Shown: positions 25,262-33,973 of the stretch, in pieces
Numbering within the stretch: position 1 is the first letter of the stretch
How the letters are laid out: each line of letters opens with the position of its first letter
Assembly (NCBI GenBank): GCA_045805265.1
Contig: JBJMLO010000030.1
Location: 310,001 to 374,000 of the forward strand
Source of the DNA: JBJMLO01 sp045805265
Lineage (GTDB): Bacteria > Actinomycetota > UBA4738 > JACQTL01
DNA length: 64,000 nucleotides
Reading direction: 5' to 3'
Made by a program: the position numbers and the translations under genes
Notes under the pieces: model-generated
Seen by the model: only the letters and a program-made list of their open reading frames with translations
What the model was told of the DNA's origin: nothing
Database searches by the model: none

Positions 25262-26377
25262 TCACGCGGCGCCGCTCGTTGCGAGGGTCTCCGCTTCGGG
25301 GGCGACCACCTGGCCGGTCTCGCCCTCGACAAGCGCCCTCACGTTGCTGTATCGAGCGACGGTGTAGTCCTCGACCCTGCCCGACAGGATGTCGTCCCGG
25401 ATCTCAGCGACGCCGTCCGCGATGGTCCGCCGGGCCAGGAATCCGAGGTTCGTCCTGATCCGCTCGAACGAGACCCGGTAGTTCGCTTCCACGGCGTTGG
25501 GCGGCTCGATCCGCAGGCGCGCACCGGGCACGGCGGACGCGACGATCTGCCCCATCTCCGCCATGGTGTGGTTCTGCTCGTCGGCTCCTACGTTGAACAC
25601 CTGATAGGCCACGGACGGCTCCGGAGCCTCGACGCAGGCGATGATCGCCTCGGCTCCGTCCTCGACGTGGAGGAACGGCCTCCACTGATCTCCCCCGAAG
25701 ACCGTGAGCTCACCTTCCCTCACCGCCTTGGCCGCGAGGAGGTTCACCACCAGGTCGAAACGGGCCCGGGGGGACGCCCCGAAGAAGGTGCCGAAGCGCA
25801 GGATGACAGGAGCAAACGTGCCGCCGTTCATGGACAGGAGCAGGCGCTCCGACTCCATCTTCGTCCGCGCGTAGAGCGACACGGGGGCCAGATGGGAACT
25901 CTCGTCGAGCAGCTCGTCGGTGGCTCCGTACACGCTGCAGGTCGAGGCGAAGACGAATCGCCGGATGCCGAGCCCCCGGGCGATGGCGGCGAGCGTGCGT
26001 GTGGCCTCCAGATTGACCTCGACGGCGAGGTCTTCGTCGAGCTCGCAGGCGGGGTCGCCGACCAGCGCGCCGAGGTGGACCACGGCGTCCGTCCCCCGGA
26101 CTGCCGAGACGACGGCTTCGAGGTTCCGGAGGTCCCCGATGACGACGTCGAGGGCGGGATTGCCGTACAGGTCACTGATGCCCTCATCGCCGTACAACAG
26201 CGCATCCATCACCGTGACCTGGTATCCACGATCCAAGAGACGGCGAACGAGCACCGACCCCACGTAACCTGCGCCTCCGACCACGAGCACGCGCCGGATC
26301 CGGCGCCGCGACCTGATGCGCCTCGTGGGCGGATGGCCGCGGTTTCCGGGCATGGTTTCGAGTTCGATTGCCGTCAA
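25262..26377 (-). CDS. NAD-dependent sugar epimerase/dehydratase, 371 aa
   Basis: After a ~22-residue Arg-rich N-terminus comes VLVVGGAGYVGSVLVRRLL, then HLGALVGDPACELDED, FASTCSVYGA and the catalytic YARTK (SLYARTKMESE). The GALVGDPAC stretch is typical of a subgroup of NDP-sugar epimerases/reductases in antibiotic and polysaccharide loci. The exact reaction is unknown. The start is a TTG at 26377 overlapping the aminotransferase stop (TTGA). It is preceded at a 6-base spacing by AAGGAGGT, a complete anti-16S match, which explains how a TTG can be used efficiently. Confidence 0.85.
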   Translation of the reverse strand: MTAIELETMPGNRGHPPTRRIRSRRRIRRVLVVGGAGYVGSVLVRRLLDRGYQVTVMDALLYGDEGISDLYGNPALDVVIGDLRNLEAVVSAVRGTDAVVHLGALVGDPACELDEDLAVEVNLEATRTLAAIARGLGIRRFVFASTCSVYGATDELLDESSHLAPVSLYARTKMESERLLLSMNGGTFAPVILRFGTFFGASPRARFDLVVNLLAAKAVREGELTVFGGDQWRPFLHVEDGAEAIIACVEAPEPSVAYQVFNVGADEQNHTMAEMGQIVASAVPGARLRIEPPNAVEANYRVSFERIRTNLGFLARRTIADGVAEIRDDILSGRVEDYTVARYSNVRALVEGETGQVVAPEAETLATSGAA

Positions 26378-27618
26378 GCCACACCTCCTTGGCTGGGGAA
26401 CGGGGGGGGAAGTGGCCGGGCCGCGGGCAGGCGCACGTCCGCGATGGTCGCGCACACCCGGTCCACGTCGGAGTCGAGCAGGGATGGATACAGGGGGAGG
26501 GACAGGATCTGAGGGAAGACCGCATCGGCAGACGGAAATCGGTCGGTGCCGGTTCCGTTGCCGTCCATCTCCACCGCATACGGCATGTGGTGCACGGGGA
26601 TGAAGTGCACGGAACAGCCGATGCCGCGCTCGGTCAGCAGGGCCATGAGCGTGTCGCGGTCGATCCCGAACGAGGGGAGGACCCTGATCACGTAGAGATG
26701 CCAGGCATGAACTTCCTCGCCCGAGTCCTCCTCGGGACGCGCGGGGACCGCGATCCCCTCGACGTCCTTGAGCCCGGCGTCGTACCGATGCACCAGGTGG
26801 CGGCGGCGCTCCTGCCATTCCGGGAAACGTGGGAGCTGGGCTCGCCCGATGGCAGCCTGGATGTCGGTCAGGTTGGCCTTGAGTCCCGGCGTCTCGACCG
26901 TGTACCGCCATCCCGAGCCGGGGAGGTAGCGCCTCCACGCGTCCCTGCTCATACCGTGCAATCGGGCCCGCCGCACGAACTCGGCGATCTCCTGCCGGGC
27001 GGTCGTGACCATGCCTCCCTCCCCGATGGGGAGGTTCTTGGTCGCGTAGAAGCTGAAGCAGGTTGCGGTTGACGCGGAACCGACGGGGCGGCCCCCTCGC
27101 ACCGTCCCGAAGGCGTGAGCGGCATCCTCCACCACGAGGTCCAGGGGAAGTCGGGCAGCGTCCGCCATTTCCTCGACCGGGGCCGGATGCCCGGCGAAGT
27201 GGATGACCGTCATGGCATCCACGCCCCCGGCCCGGCTGACGGCCTCGGCGGTCGTCGCCGCATTGGGCATGAGCGTCTCGGGATCGACATCCACGAGCAC
27301 GGGCCGCAGCCCCGCGTGCACGATCGCGTTCACCGCTCCGCAGAAGGTCATGGTGGAGGCCAGGACCCTCGAGCCGGGCGGGAGTCGCAGCGCCCGGAGG
27401 GAGAGCTCGATGGCCGCCGTGCACGACGACACCGCCACGGCATCCGGAGCCGACACCGCTTCAGCGAATTCGCGCTCGAACTCCACGACCTCCGGGCCGG
27501 TCGTCAACCATCCCGACGTCAAGACTCGCCCTACCGCCTCCTTCGCCTCGGGCGAGACCTCGGTTCTCGCGAAGGGGATGTCCGCCGTGGGGAGATCGAT
27601 CCTCTCGCCGGTCCTCAC
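26374..27618 (-). CDS. DegT/DnrJ/EryC1/StrS sugar aminotransferase, 414 aa
   Basis: A fold-type I PLP enzyme that turns a keto-sugar nucleotide into an amino sugar. The PLP lysine is K194 in FSFYATKNLPIGEGG. Also present are TSGWLTTGPEVVEFE (substrate region), VVEDAAHAFGT and HLYVIRV, plus the late HFIPVHHMPY loop. With the formyltransferase at 13405 it suggests a formamido sugar, and with the FemAB-like protein an amino-acylated sugar. The GTG overlaps the chain-length gene stop (GTGA). Confidence 0.9.
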   Translation of the reverse strand: MRTGERIDLPTADIPFARTEVSPEAKEAVGRVLTSGWLTTGPEVVEFEREFAEAVSAPDAVAVSSCTAAIELSLRALRLPPGSRVLASTMTFCGAVNAIVHAGLRPVLVDVDPETLMPNAATTAEAVSRAGGVDAMTVIHFAGHPAPVEEMADAARLPLDLVVEDAAHAFGTVRGGRPVGSASTATCFSFYATKNLPIGEGGMVTTARQEIAEFVRRARLHGMSRDAWRRYLPGSGWRYTVETPGLKANLTDIQAAIGRAQLPRFPEWQERRRHLVHRYDAGLKDVEGIAVPARPEEDSGEEVHAWHLYVIRVLPSFGIDRDTLMALLTERGIGCSVHFIPVHHMPYAVEMDGNGTGTDRFPSADAVFPQILSLPLYPSLLDSDVDRVCATIADVRLPAARPLPPPFPSQGGVA

Positions 27619-28985
27619 GAGATCTGCTCCTCGAGCTCTGCTTCGCGTGTTCCGATCCGCGCGTGCGCACCCGTCCGCGGGGCCCTGCGCTTGCGACGGA
27701 ACAGACGCCGACGCTTCCGGTAGGTGATGACTCCGAGCAGGGGCCAACCCGAGAGCTGCCGGAAGTTCTCCGCGGCCGCGATACGGGCTCGGCGGACGGT
27801 CCGCGGCGTTACCAGCACGAGCCCGACGCGCGCTGCCGAGTCCGGGTGGACGCCAATGGCGGTCTCCATGGCGTCCGGACCTCCCCCCCGGCCCGACTGC
27901 CCATTGCTGTGAGGATCGCCGTTCGACCCCTCCCCCCCGGTGACAGGCTGGGGCGAGGGGCGGCCTGCGCCGAGATCCCATGCCATGACGAACAGTTCCA
28001 TCGACGCATCGGCGCAGATGAGCTCGACGTGCTGAACTCGGGCGGCCTTCGCCGCAAGGAGCAGATGGCTGTCGACTTCTCCGAGCTCCTCGGAGGTCAC
28101 ACCACTCGGCGCGGCGGGGAGTTCGCCCAGCAGAGGAGCACCTGCATCCCGGGCGACGGCGACTGATCCGATGACCGTCGGACGAAAGGCCTCGATGGTG
28201 GCGGCCACTCCGATGCCGAGCAGGAGACCCAGGAGCCCGCCCAGCGCCATGTCCACCGCACGCCGACTGGGCGCCGGCGTGACGGGCGGCACCGCGCTGT
28301 CGAGCATCGACGCCTGTGGGCGCAGCGCGTCGCTCGTGGCAATCGTCGCCCGCTCGGACTCGAGCACGGTACGGCGCTGGGCCTCGAACGTTCGCGTTTG
28401 CGAGAGGTCGTCCCTCTCAGCCCGCAGCCCCAAGAGGGTCTGGGGATCGGTGGTATGGGCGATCTGCTGGTTGAGCGAGTCGAGCTTGGTGTCAGCGCCG
28501 GCGATCTGGTGGGTCAGGGCGTCGATCTGGCTCCCCAGCTCGTCCAGCACCCGCGTGGCCCCTCCCGTGCTGATCGCGAGTCGTGACTCGATGATCCGAT
28601 TGGCGAGCGCGTTGGCGAGCGCGGCGGCCACCCTCGGGTTCGGATCCATCACGTCGAGCTCCAGAACGCCCGAAGAGCCCAGCGCCTCGACACCGATGTG
28701 GTGCTTGGCGAGCTCGACGGGGTTGCGGTTCGCTCCGATCTTGTGCAGCGCCTGTGCCACCGCCGCGGGTCCCGTCGCGATCGCTCGGGCCGTATCCGCG
28801 ATGGCCTGCGACTCCGTCGAGCTCTGGGGGTCTTGAGTGTCGAGGACGAACCTCGCAGCGGCTTGGTACTCGACGTGGTCGTGCGCGTCGAGGAGGTAGG
28901 CGCCACCGACGCCCAGGAGCAGCAGGCTCACGATCAGGCGCAAGTGGCGACGCAGGATCCGGTTGGCGGCCTCATTGAGCTCCAC
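27615..28985 (-). CDS. Wzz-type chain-length/polysaccharide co-polymerase protein, 456 aa
   Basis: Two membrane helices (about 15-33 and 250-268) enclose an extracytoplasmic region with a long coiled coil (about 165-215), the layout of Wzz/CapA proteins. The ~185-residue cytoplasmic tail has alpha/beta character (HVELICADASMELFVMAWD, VGLVLVTPRTVRRARIAA) resembling a tyrosine-kinase domain. No Walker A (GxxxxGKS) or tyrosine cluster is seen, so it may be a degenerate BY-kinase. A Gly/Ser/Asn-rich insert (about 345-370) breaks the tail. The GTG at 28985 lies 3 bases after the regulator stop. Confidence 0.78.
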   Translation of the reverse strand: MELNEAANRILRRHLRLIVSLLLLGVGGAYLLDAHDHVEYQAAARFVLDTQDPQSSTESQAIADTARAIATGPAAVAQALHKIGANRNPVELAKHHIGVEALGSSGVLELDVMDPNPRVAAALANALANRIIESRLAISTGGATRVLDELGSQIDALTHQIAGADTKLDSLNQQIAHTTDPQTLLGLRAERDDLSQTRTFEAQRRTVLESERATIATSDALRPQASMLDSAVPPVTPAPSRRAVDMALGGLLGLLLGIGVAATIEAFRPTVIGSVAVARDAGAPLLGELPAAPSGVTSEELGEVDSHLLLAAKAARVQHVELICADASMELFVMAWDLGAGRPSPQPVTGGEGSNGDPHSNGQSGRGGGPDAMETAIGVHPDSAARVGLVLVTPRTVRRARIAAAENFRQLSGWPLLGVITYRKRRRLFRRKRRAPRTGAHARIGTREAELEEQIS

Positions 28986-28988
28986 GGA

Positions 28989-29882
28989 TCAACGGCCCCT
29001 TGCTGCCTCGCGGGGGACGGTGGGACCGGACCCGACCGAGCTGTATGCCATGGCCTGCCGGTGCACCCGGGATGGCGAGGCCTCGGCGGGGCCGAGGGCC
29101 TCCGATGCGAGGCTCGAATCGGAGGCGGCGATCTCGAGATCGTCCAGGATCTCGACGACGCCCTCCTGCATGGCGAACGCGGCGGCGGCCAGACGCGAAT
29201 GCAAACCGAGCTTGTGGAGCACGTTCTGGATGTGGGTCCGAGCGGTCTGTGGACTGATGAACAGTCGCCGCGCGATCGACGCGTTGTCCCCGCCAGCCGA
29301 TACGAGGACCAGGACCTGGCGCTCCCTTGGCGTCAGCTTCGCGAGGAGCCGGAGGTTGTCATAGCGCTGGCGACCCCTGCGCGCCATGTCCTCGACGAGC
29401 GGGCCGAGCATCTGCTGCGCCACGTACATCTGGCCGCTCGCCACGCAGCGGGTGGCCTGGATCAAGTCCGGCAACTCGCAGTTCTTCGTCAGGTAGGCGG
29501 ACGCCCCCGCCAATAGGGACTCGCCCGTGGCCGCGCGGTCGCCGTCACTGCCCAAGAAGATGACCCTGGCGTCGGGGGCCTGCTGGCGGATCAGGGCGGT
29601 TGCCCAGACGCCTCCCCCCTCGGGCAGCGTTTCCGAGAGCACGACCACGTCGGGTTGCTGATGGCGGGCCTCGGCGAGGGAATCGGTGGCATTGGCGGCC
29701 ATGCCCACCACCACGAGGTCCGGCTCCCGTTCGAGCGTGATCCTCACGGCCTCGCGAAACAACGAGTGCTCGTGGGCGAGCAGGATTCGAATCCTGCCCT
29801 TCTCGACGACTCCAGTGCTCTCACTCGGCTCAGCCGCAGGCTTCACGCACGAGACCATCTCGCATGCATCGTGAGAGCACAT
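28989..29882 (-). CDS. LuxR/NarL-family regulator with degenerate receiver, 297 aa
   Basis: Probable first gene of the glycan operon. The N-terminal receiver-like domain (about 30-150) keeps the switch lysine (YLTKN, K133). It has Ser83-Glu84 where the phospho-Asp should be (VVVLSETLPEGG) and HEH instead of the acidic DD pair (37-39). The C-terminal LuxR helix-turn-helix is intact (LTPRERQVLVLVSAGG, then NASIARRLFISPQTARTHIQ and NVLHKLGLHSRLAAAAFA). The DNA-binding part is clearly paralogous to the regulator at 30858. A ~45-residue disordered tail follows. It probably controls the operon without aspartate phosphorylation. Start ATG 29882; ATG 29858 is possible. Confidence 0.82.
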   Translation of the reverse strand: MCSHDACEMVSCVKPAAEPSESTGVVEKGRIRILLAHEHSLFREAVRITLEREPDLVVVGMAANATDSLAEARHQQPDVVVLSETLPEGGGVWATALIRQQAPDARVIFLGSDGDRAATGESLLAGASAYLTKNCELPDLIQATRCVASGQMYVAQQMLGPLVEDMARRGRQRYDNLRLLAKLTPRERQVLVLVSAGGDNASIARRLFISPQTARTHIQNVLHKLGLHSRLAAAAFAMQEGVVEILDDLEIAASDSSLASEALGPAEASPSRVHRQAMAYSSVGSGPTVPREAARGR

Positions 29883-29914
29883 GCGCCCAGTTACGTATTT
29901 GCTCTACGGCGATT

Positions 29915-29928
29915 GAGGGATATCCCTC
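29915..29928. promoter_or_regulatory. Perfect 14-bp palindrome, candidate operator
   Basis: GAGGGATATCCCTC lies in the 192-bp divergent gap between the LuxR-type regulator of the glycan operon and the methyltransferase gene. Its size and symmetry fit a dimeric regulator site. The binding protein is unknown. Confidence 0.35.
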
Positions 29929-30074
29929 CTCCCCACGCACCCGGGCAACTGTAGGAATGGCGGCCGAGGCCATGTCCAACGGGTCGTTCGATCGGCAGGA
30001 TGAGGCCCAGGTGCGTCGCCCTCGAGAAGCTTCGTGTGGCCCAGTGCCGTACCGTGAACCCCGCGAGAGCGTCG

Positions 30075-30833
30075 ATGGCCCATGAGGACCGCGATGTCAT
30101 GACGAACAACGAGCAGCGGCGTATCCGGCGCGTGTACGGGCGGCGAGACGAGTCGCCTGTCGTCCGGCGCCGCAACGACGTCTCGAACTCCGGGAGAGCC
30201 TTCGAGCTCCGTGAGCGGAACGAGCAGCTCTTGTTGTTGTTGGGGCCGCGGCTCCGCTCACTCGACTCCAGCCGAATCCTCGATGTGGGGTGCGGAGTGG
30301 GCTGGCTCCTTGCCTGGTTCCGCAACCTCGGCGTGCCCGCCGAGAACCTGGTGGGAGTCGATCTCGTGGCCCACCGGGTCGCGGCGGCCAGGCGCAGGTA
30401 CCCCGATCTCACCTTCCAGGTCGGTGACGCAGCAGAGCTCGATTTCCCCGCGGCTTCGTTCGATATCGTGACGCTGTTCACGGTGATGTCGTCCATCCTC
30501 GATCGCCGGATGCGCGTGCGGGTCGCCGACTCCGTCAGCAGGGTGTTGGCACCGGGAGGCGCCATCATCTGGTACGACATGCGGTACTCGAATCCCTGGA
30601 ACCGAGACATCCGGGGGATCACCAGGAAGGATCTCGAGGCACTGTTCCCTCGGTTCGTCCTCGAACTCCGGAGGACGACGTTGCTTCCGCCGCTCGCCCG
30701 CCGGCTCGGACCGCTGACCGACTTCGCCTACCCACTTCTGGAGGGGATCCCGGCACTCGACAGCCACTACCTCGGGCTGCTCAGCCGGGCAGCACGTCCG
30801 GACTCCAATGATCTCGGCCGGCGAAGGCCCTGA
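30075..30833 (+). CDS. Class I SAM-dependent methyltransferase, 252 aa
   Basis: Motif I is ILDVGCGVGWLL (about 69-80), followed by GVDLVAHRVAAARRRYP and DAAELDFPAASFDIVTLF, then VLAPGGAIIWYDMRYSNP. This is the standard small-molecule methyltransferase fold (Methyltransf_11/25). The YDMRYSNPWNRDIRG region after the PGG motif is seen in methyltransferases of polysaccharide loci. The substrate is unknown. Starts at 30075 or 30099 are both possible; upstream in-frame codons to 30000 look less coding-like. It is divergent from the glycan operon regulator. Confidence 0.8.
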   Translation: MAHEDRDVMTNNEQRRIRRVYGRRDESPVVRRRNDVSNSGRAFELRERNEQLLLLLGPRLRSLDSSRILDVGCGVGWLLAWFRNLGVPAENLVGVDLVAHRVAAARRRYPDLTFQVGDAAELDFPAASFDIVTLFTVMSSILDRRMRVRVADSVSRVLAPGGAIIWYDMRYSNPWNRDIRGITRKDLEALFPRFVLELRRTTLLPPLARRLGPLTDFAYPLLEGIPALDSHYLGLLSRAARPDSNDLGRRRP

Positions 30834-30857
30834 CCGAGATCGACGCCGGCTCCTGGC

Positions 30858-31535
30858 TCACGCCACGTCGAACTGACGTCGTTCTGCCGGGCTGCCGGGA
30901 GGCATCGCAATCCCGTGGCGTACGGCAAAGGCGGCCGCTTCGAGTCGGGAATGCACCTGGAGCTTCTGGAGAATGCTCTGGACGTGCGTGCGGATGGTGT
31001 GTGGACTCACAACGAGGTCCGTGGCGATCTGACGGCCGGAGCGACCCTCCACCAGTTGGCCCAGAACCTCTCGCTCGCGCTGGGTGAGCTGCCCCACCAT
31101 CAAGGACACGGCGTCATCCGCCGGGGCACGACGCATCACGGCCGCGATGTGACGACTTGGAAAGACGACCTGTCCATCCAAGACGGTGCGAATGCAGCGG
31201 ACGAATGTGCTCACCGTGACATCCTTCGTAAGGTATCCACGGAACCCTGAACGCATCGCTTGCGCAGCGATCCGGGGGTCCTCCATCGCCGTCACGGCAA
31301 CCACCTTGGTGCCCGGCCGAAGACCGATCATCTCCCGGCCAACGGAAAGGCCGCTCTGATCGGGAAGGCCGATGTCGAGCAGCACCAGATCCGGCTCCTC
31401 ACGCATGAGCGCCGCAATGGCCTCGGCCCCGCTCGAGCAGGGAGGCGGTACCTCCATCCCCATGGTGTCGAGGAGACTGAGCCGGATGACGTCGGCGAAC
31501 AGCGCCTGGTCCTCGACGATCAGGACCCGGGTCAT
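30858..31535 (-). CDS. NarL/LuxR-family response regulator, 225 aa
   Basis: A complete receiver: acidic E8-D9, phospho-acceptor D54 in LLDIGLPD and switch K104 in YLTKD. It is followed by a LuxR HTH (LTQREREVLGQLVEGRS, IRTHVQSILQKLQVHSRLEAA). It is coupled to the histidine kinase by an ATGA overlap, so the two form a two-component pair. The HTH is closely similar to that of the degenerate regulator at 28989, suggesting the two recognise related sites and that the pair may control the glycan locus. Confidence 0.92.
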   Translation of the reverse strand: MTRVLIVEDQALFADVIRLSLLDTMGMEVPPPCSSGAEAIAALMREEPDLVLLDIGLPDQSGLSVGREMIGLRPGTKVVAVTAMEDPRIAAQAMRSGFRGYLTKDVTVSTFVRCIRTVLDGQVVFPSRHIAAVMRRAPADDAVSLMVGQLTQREREVLGQLVEGRSGRQIATDLVVSPHTIRTHVQSILQKLQVHSRLEAAAFAVRHGIAMPPGSPAERRQFDVA

Positions 31536-32629
31536 GCCGCCCTCGCCTTCGGGAGCATGATGGTGAAGACGGCGCCGCCATCATAGGTCTCGACTGTAAG
31601 TTCGCCGCCGTGGGCGTGCACGACCTTCTTCGCGATGAACAACCCGATGCCTGCGCCATTCGAGCCGGCACCGGAGGAGCGCCCCTGAACGAAAGGCCAG
31701 AACACCTCATCGAGCTCCAGGGCGGGGATCCCAGGTCCGGCGTCTGCCACGGAGATCGAAGCGCTATCGCGATCGACGCCGAACCGGACGTCGACCGGAC
31801 TTCCTTCGGGGGAGTAGGCCAGGGCATTCCTGATGAGGTTGGCCACGGCCGACGACATGGCCCGACGGTTCACGAGGACCGTGGCGTCCTTCGTTCCCGC
31901 CACCGTGATTCGTTTCGAGGCCGGTCCGGGAGCGCCGAAGCGGCACGCGTCCCGGACGAGCGACCTGACCGACGTGGGCTCGAGGACCGCTCGATCCAGG
32001 CCGGAGGCCAGTTCGAGCAATCCGGACAGGTCGCGGGACAAGCTCTCGAGGTCCCGCACGGAACGCTCGAGGAGATGGCGGGCTCGCGGCGCCTGCGGTT
32101 CCATCAGGGCCCGTTCGACCGCGGCCCTCGCCGCCACGAGGGGACCGCGGATCTCGTGGGCCGCCACCGCAAGAGCATCCTCCAGCGGTCGATGGCCGTC
32201 CCGTGGTGACGGCCCCGGGCCCGACCGCAGGAGCTCGCGCAGGAACACGCGGATCTCGGCCAGGTGATTCGCCACGGACGGTGAGGAATCCGCCACCAGC
32301 ACGAGGACCTTCCCGGCGTCGAGTACCGAGGTGTCCGGACGGTCGGCCGCCCTCGCGAACTCGGCGAGAAATGTCTCGCGCCTGGCCGAAGACAGCGTTC
32401 GCCATGACCCGACCCGGAAGGCTCCTCTGGCCAGCTGACTCTCGGCCCGGCCTTCGAACCCGAGCGCCCGGACGAACTCCAGTTCGTGGGACGGTGGCGT
32501 CGATGCCCATGCGGCGGAGGGCCGCCGGAACACAAGGTGGCAGTAGCCGACGGTGCTGAGCGCAACGTTGTACGGAGCCACGGCCAGGGCGGCCCTGCGC
32601 TGGACGGGGCCCCCTCCGGGGCCGTCCAT
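31532..32629 (-). CDS. Soluble sensor histidine kinase, ~365 aa
   Basis: There are no membrane helices. An N-terminal sensor-like region of ~145 residues has no recognised fold. The H-box is AVAAHEIRGPLVAA (H158), the N-box NLIRNALAYSPEG, G1 DAGPGIP and G2 NGAGIGLFIAKK. The start is uncertain: ATG 32629 or GTG 32674. A TTG at 32806 would extend it, but that codon lies inside the predicted -35 box and so should not be transcribed. The leader is purine-rich with several AGGAGG-like runs. It is paired with the regulator at 30858. Confidence 0.8.
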   Translation of the reverse strand: MDGPGGGPVQRRAALAVAPYNVALSTVGYCHLVFRRPSAAWASTPPSHELEFVRALGFEGRAESQLARGAFRVGSWRTLSSARRETFLAEFARAADRPDTSVLDAGKVLVLVADSSPSVANHLAEIRVFLRELLRSGPGPSPRDGHRPLEDALAVAAHEIRGPLVAARAAVERALMEPQAPRARHLLERSVRDLESLSRDLSGLLELASGLDRAVLEPTSVRSLVRDACRFGAPGPASKRITVAGTKDATVLVNRRAMSSAVANLIRNALAYSPEGSPVDVRFGVDRDSASISVADAGPGIPALELDEVFWPFVQGRSSGAGSNGAGIGLFIAKKVVHAHGGELTVETYDGGAVFTIMLPKARAA

Positions 32630-32777
32630 GGTGGGCGACACCCGACCGATGGGTGCTCGGTACCCGGCGTCCACAGGTGCCGTGAGTTCCGCCTCTTTTC
32701 CCCCTCTCTTCCCCCTCGTTGGTCCTCCTCCCTCGCGACCGCCCCTGCACTTGCCTTGCTTGGAGTGACCGGACACA

Positions 32778-32806
32778 AAGTTATCCCACCTATTGACGTA
32801 GGCCAA
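32778..32806 (-). promoter_or_regulatory. Promoter of the histidine kinase/response regulator operon
   Basis: On the minus strand TTGGCC (32806-32801), a 17-base spacer and TAACTT (32783-32778). Transcription should begin near 32771, leaving a ~100-140 base leader. The same stretch separates this operon from the end of korB. Confidence 0.45.
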
Positions 32807-32920
32807 ACGCCCCTGACGGATGTAGGGCAGATGGCCGAGTCGGGCGAGCCGATCATGGGCCCTCCGAAGCGGCTGCCGAGATCCACGCTTCGCCCGGACG
32901 CGACCCGGCCCGAGATCGCC

Positions 32921-33973
32921 CTACTTCACGATCCAGGTGTCGCCGCTCGTCAGCAGCTTCGCCAGGTCGCCCTGGCCCAGCTTCGCGGTGGCCTGCTCGA
33001 TCTGGGCATCCATCCCCTCGCCGTAGACCGATCGGTCGACCGAGCGGAACACGCCGATCGGCGTGGGCGTGGTCGGCCGGCTGGCCAGGTGCGCCAGCTG
33101 GAACGCCAGCGTCGGGTCGTCGGCGTGCGCGTCGTGGATCACGATCCGCTCGTCCGGGGTGTCGGCCTTCGCCGCGATCTCGAGGCGGCCGTTCGGCCCC
33201 ACCCGCACGCAGCGCTCGCCGTTGTCGAACACCACCGGCTTGCCGTGCTCGATGCGGATCTGGTTGTGCACCGCGCCTGCCGCTTTGTCCCGCAGCGCGT
33301 CGAACGCGCCGTCGTTGAACACGTTGCAGTTCTGGTAGATCTCGACGAACGCGGTTCCCCGGTGCTCGGCGGCCTGGCGGAGCACGTCGGTGAGGTGCTG
33401 GCGGTCGTTGTCGATCGTCCGGGCCACGAACGCGCCCTCGGCGCCGAGCGCCAGGGCCACCGGGTTGAACGGGTGGTCGAGCGAGCCGAACGGGGTCGAC
33501 TTCGTGACCTTTCCCTCCTCGGACGTCGGCGAGTACTGGCCCTTGGTCAGCCCGTAGATCTGGTTGTTGAACATCAGGATCTTGAGGTTCACGTTGCGCC
33601 GCAAGGCGTGGATCAGGTGGTTGCCGCCGATCGACAGCGCGTCGCCGTCGCCGGTGATCACCCACACCGACAGGTCCCGGCGCGAAACGGCCAGCCCGGT
33701 GGCGATGGCCGGCGCCCTGCCGTGGATCCCGTGCACGCCGTACGTGTCCATGTAGTAGGTGAACCGGCCCGAGCAGCCGATGCCGCTGACGAACACGGTC
33801 TGGTGCGTCGGGATGCCGAGCGAGGGCATGAACGACTGGACGGCCGCGAGGATCGCGTAGTCGCCGCACCCCGGACACCACCGGACCTCCTGGTCCGAGG
33901 TGAAGTCCTTCTTGGTCAGGGTGAGGCCCGGAGCCCCGTCGCCCTTCCCGTTTCCCGTCGTGGAGTCGGTCAC
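32921..33973 (-). CDS. korB: 2-oxoacid:ferredoxin oxidoreductase beta subunit (2-oxoglutarate type), 350 aa
   Basis: The thiamine-pyrophosphate subunit. Iron-sulfur cysteines are in RWCPGCGDY (C33, C36) and GIGCSGRF; the TPP motif is GDGDALSIGGNH with NNQIYGLTKGQYSPTS. It forms a heterodimer with the alpha/gamma fusion upstream and converts 2-oxoglutarate (or another 2-oxoacid) plus CoA to acyl-CoA, reducing ferredoxin. The GTG overlaps the korA stop (GTGA). Actinobacteria often use KorAB in the TCA cycle even under air; the exact 2-oxoacid is inferred from similarity in layout. Confidence 0.92.
   Translation of the reverse strand: MTDSTTGNGKGDGAPGLTLTKKDFTSDQEVRWCPGCGDYAILAAVQSFMPSLGIPTHQTVFVSGIGCSGRFTYYMDTYGVHGIHGRAPAIATGLAVSRRDLSVWVITGDGDALSIGGNHLIHALRRNVNLKILMFNNQIYGLTKGQYSPTSEEGKVTKSTPFGSLDHPFNPVALALGAEGAFVARTIDNDRQHLTDVLRQAAEHRGTAFVEIYQNCNVFNDGAFDALRDKAAGAVHNQIRIEHGKPVVFDNGERCVRVGPNGRLEIAAKADTPDERIVIHDAHADDPTLAFQLAHLASRPTTPTPIGVFRSVDRSVYGEGMDAQIEQATAKLGQGDLAKLLTSGDTWIVK

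Noticed and set aside
32630..32806. N-terminal extension of the soluble histidine kinase from TTG 32806
   Set aside because: The region contains the predicted -35 and -10 boxes and a purine-rich leader, and its translation looks non-coding.
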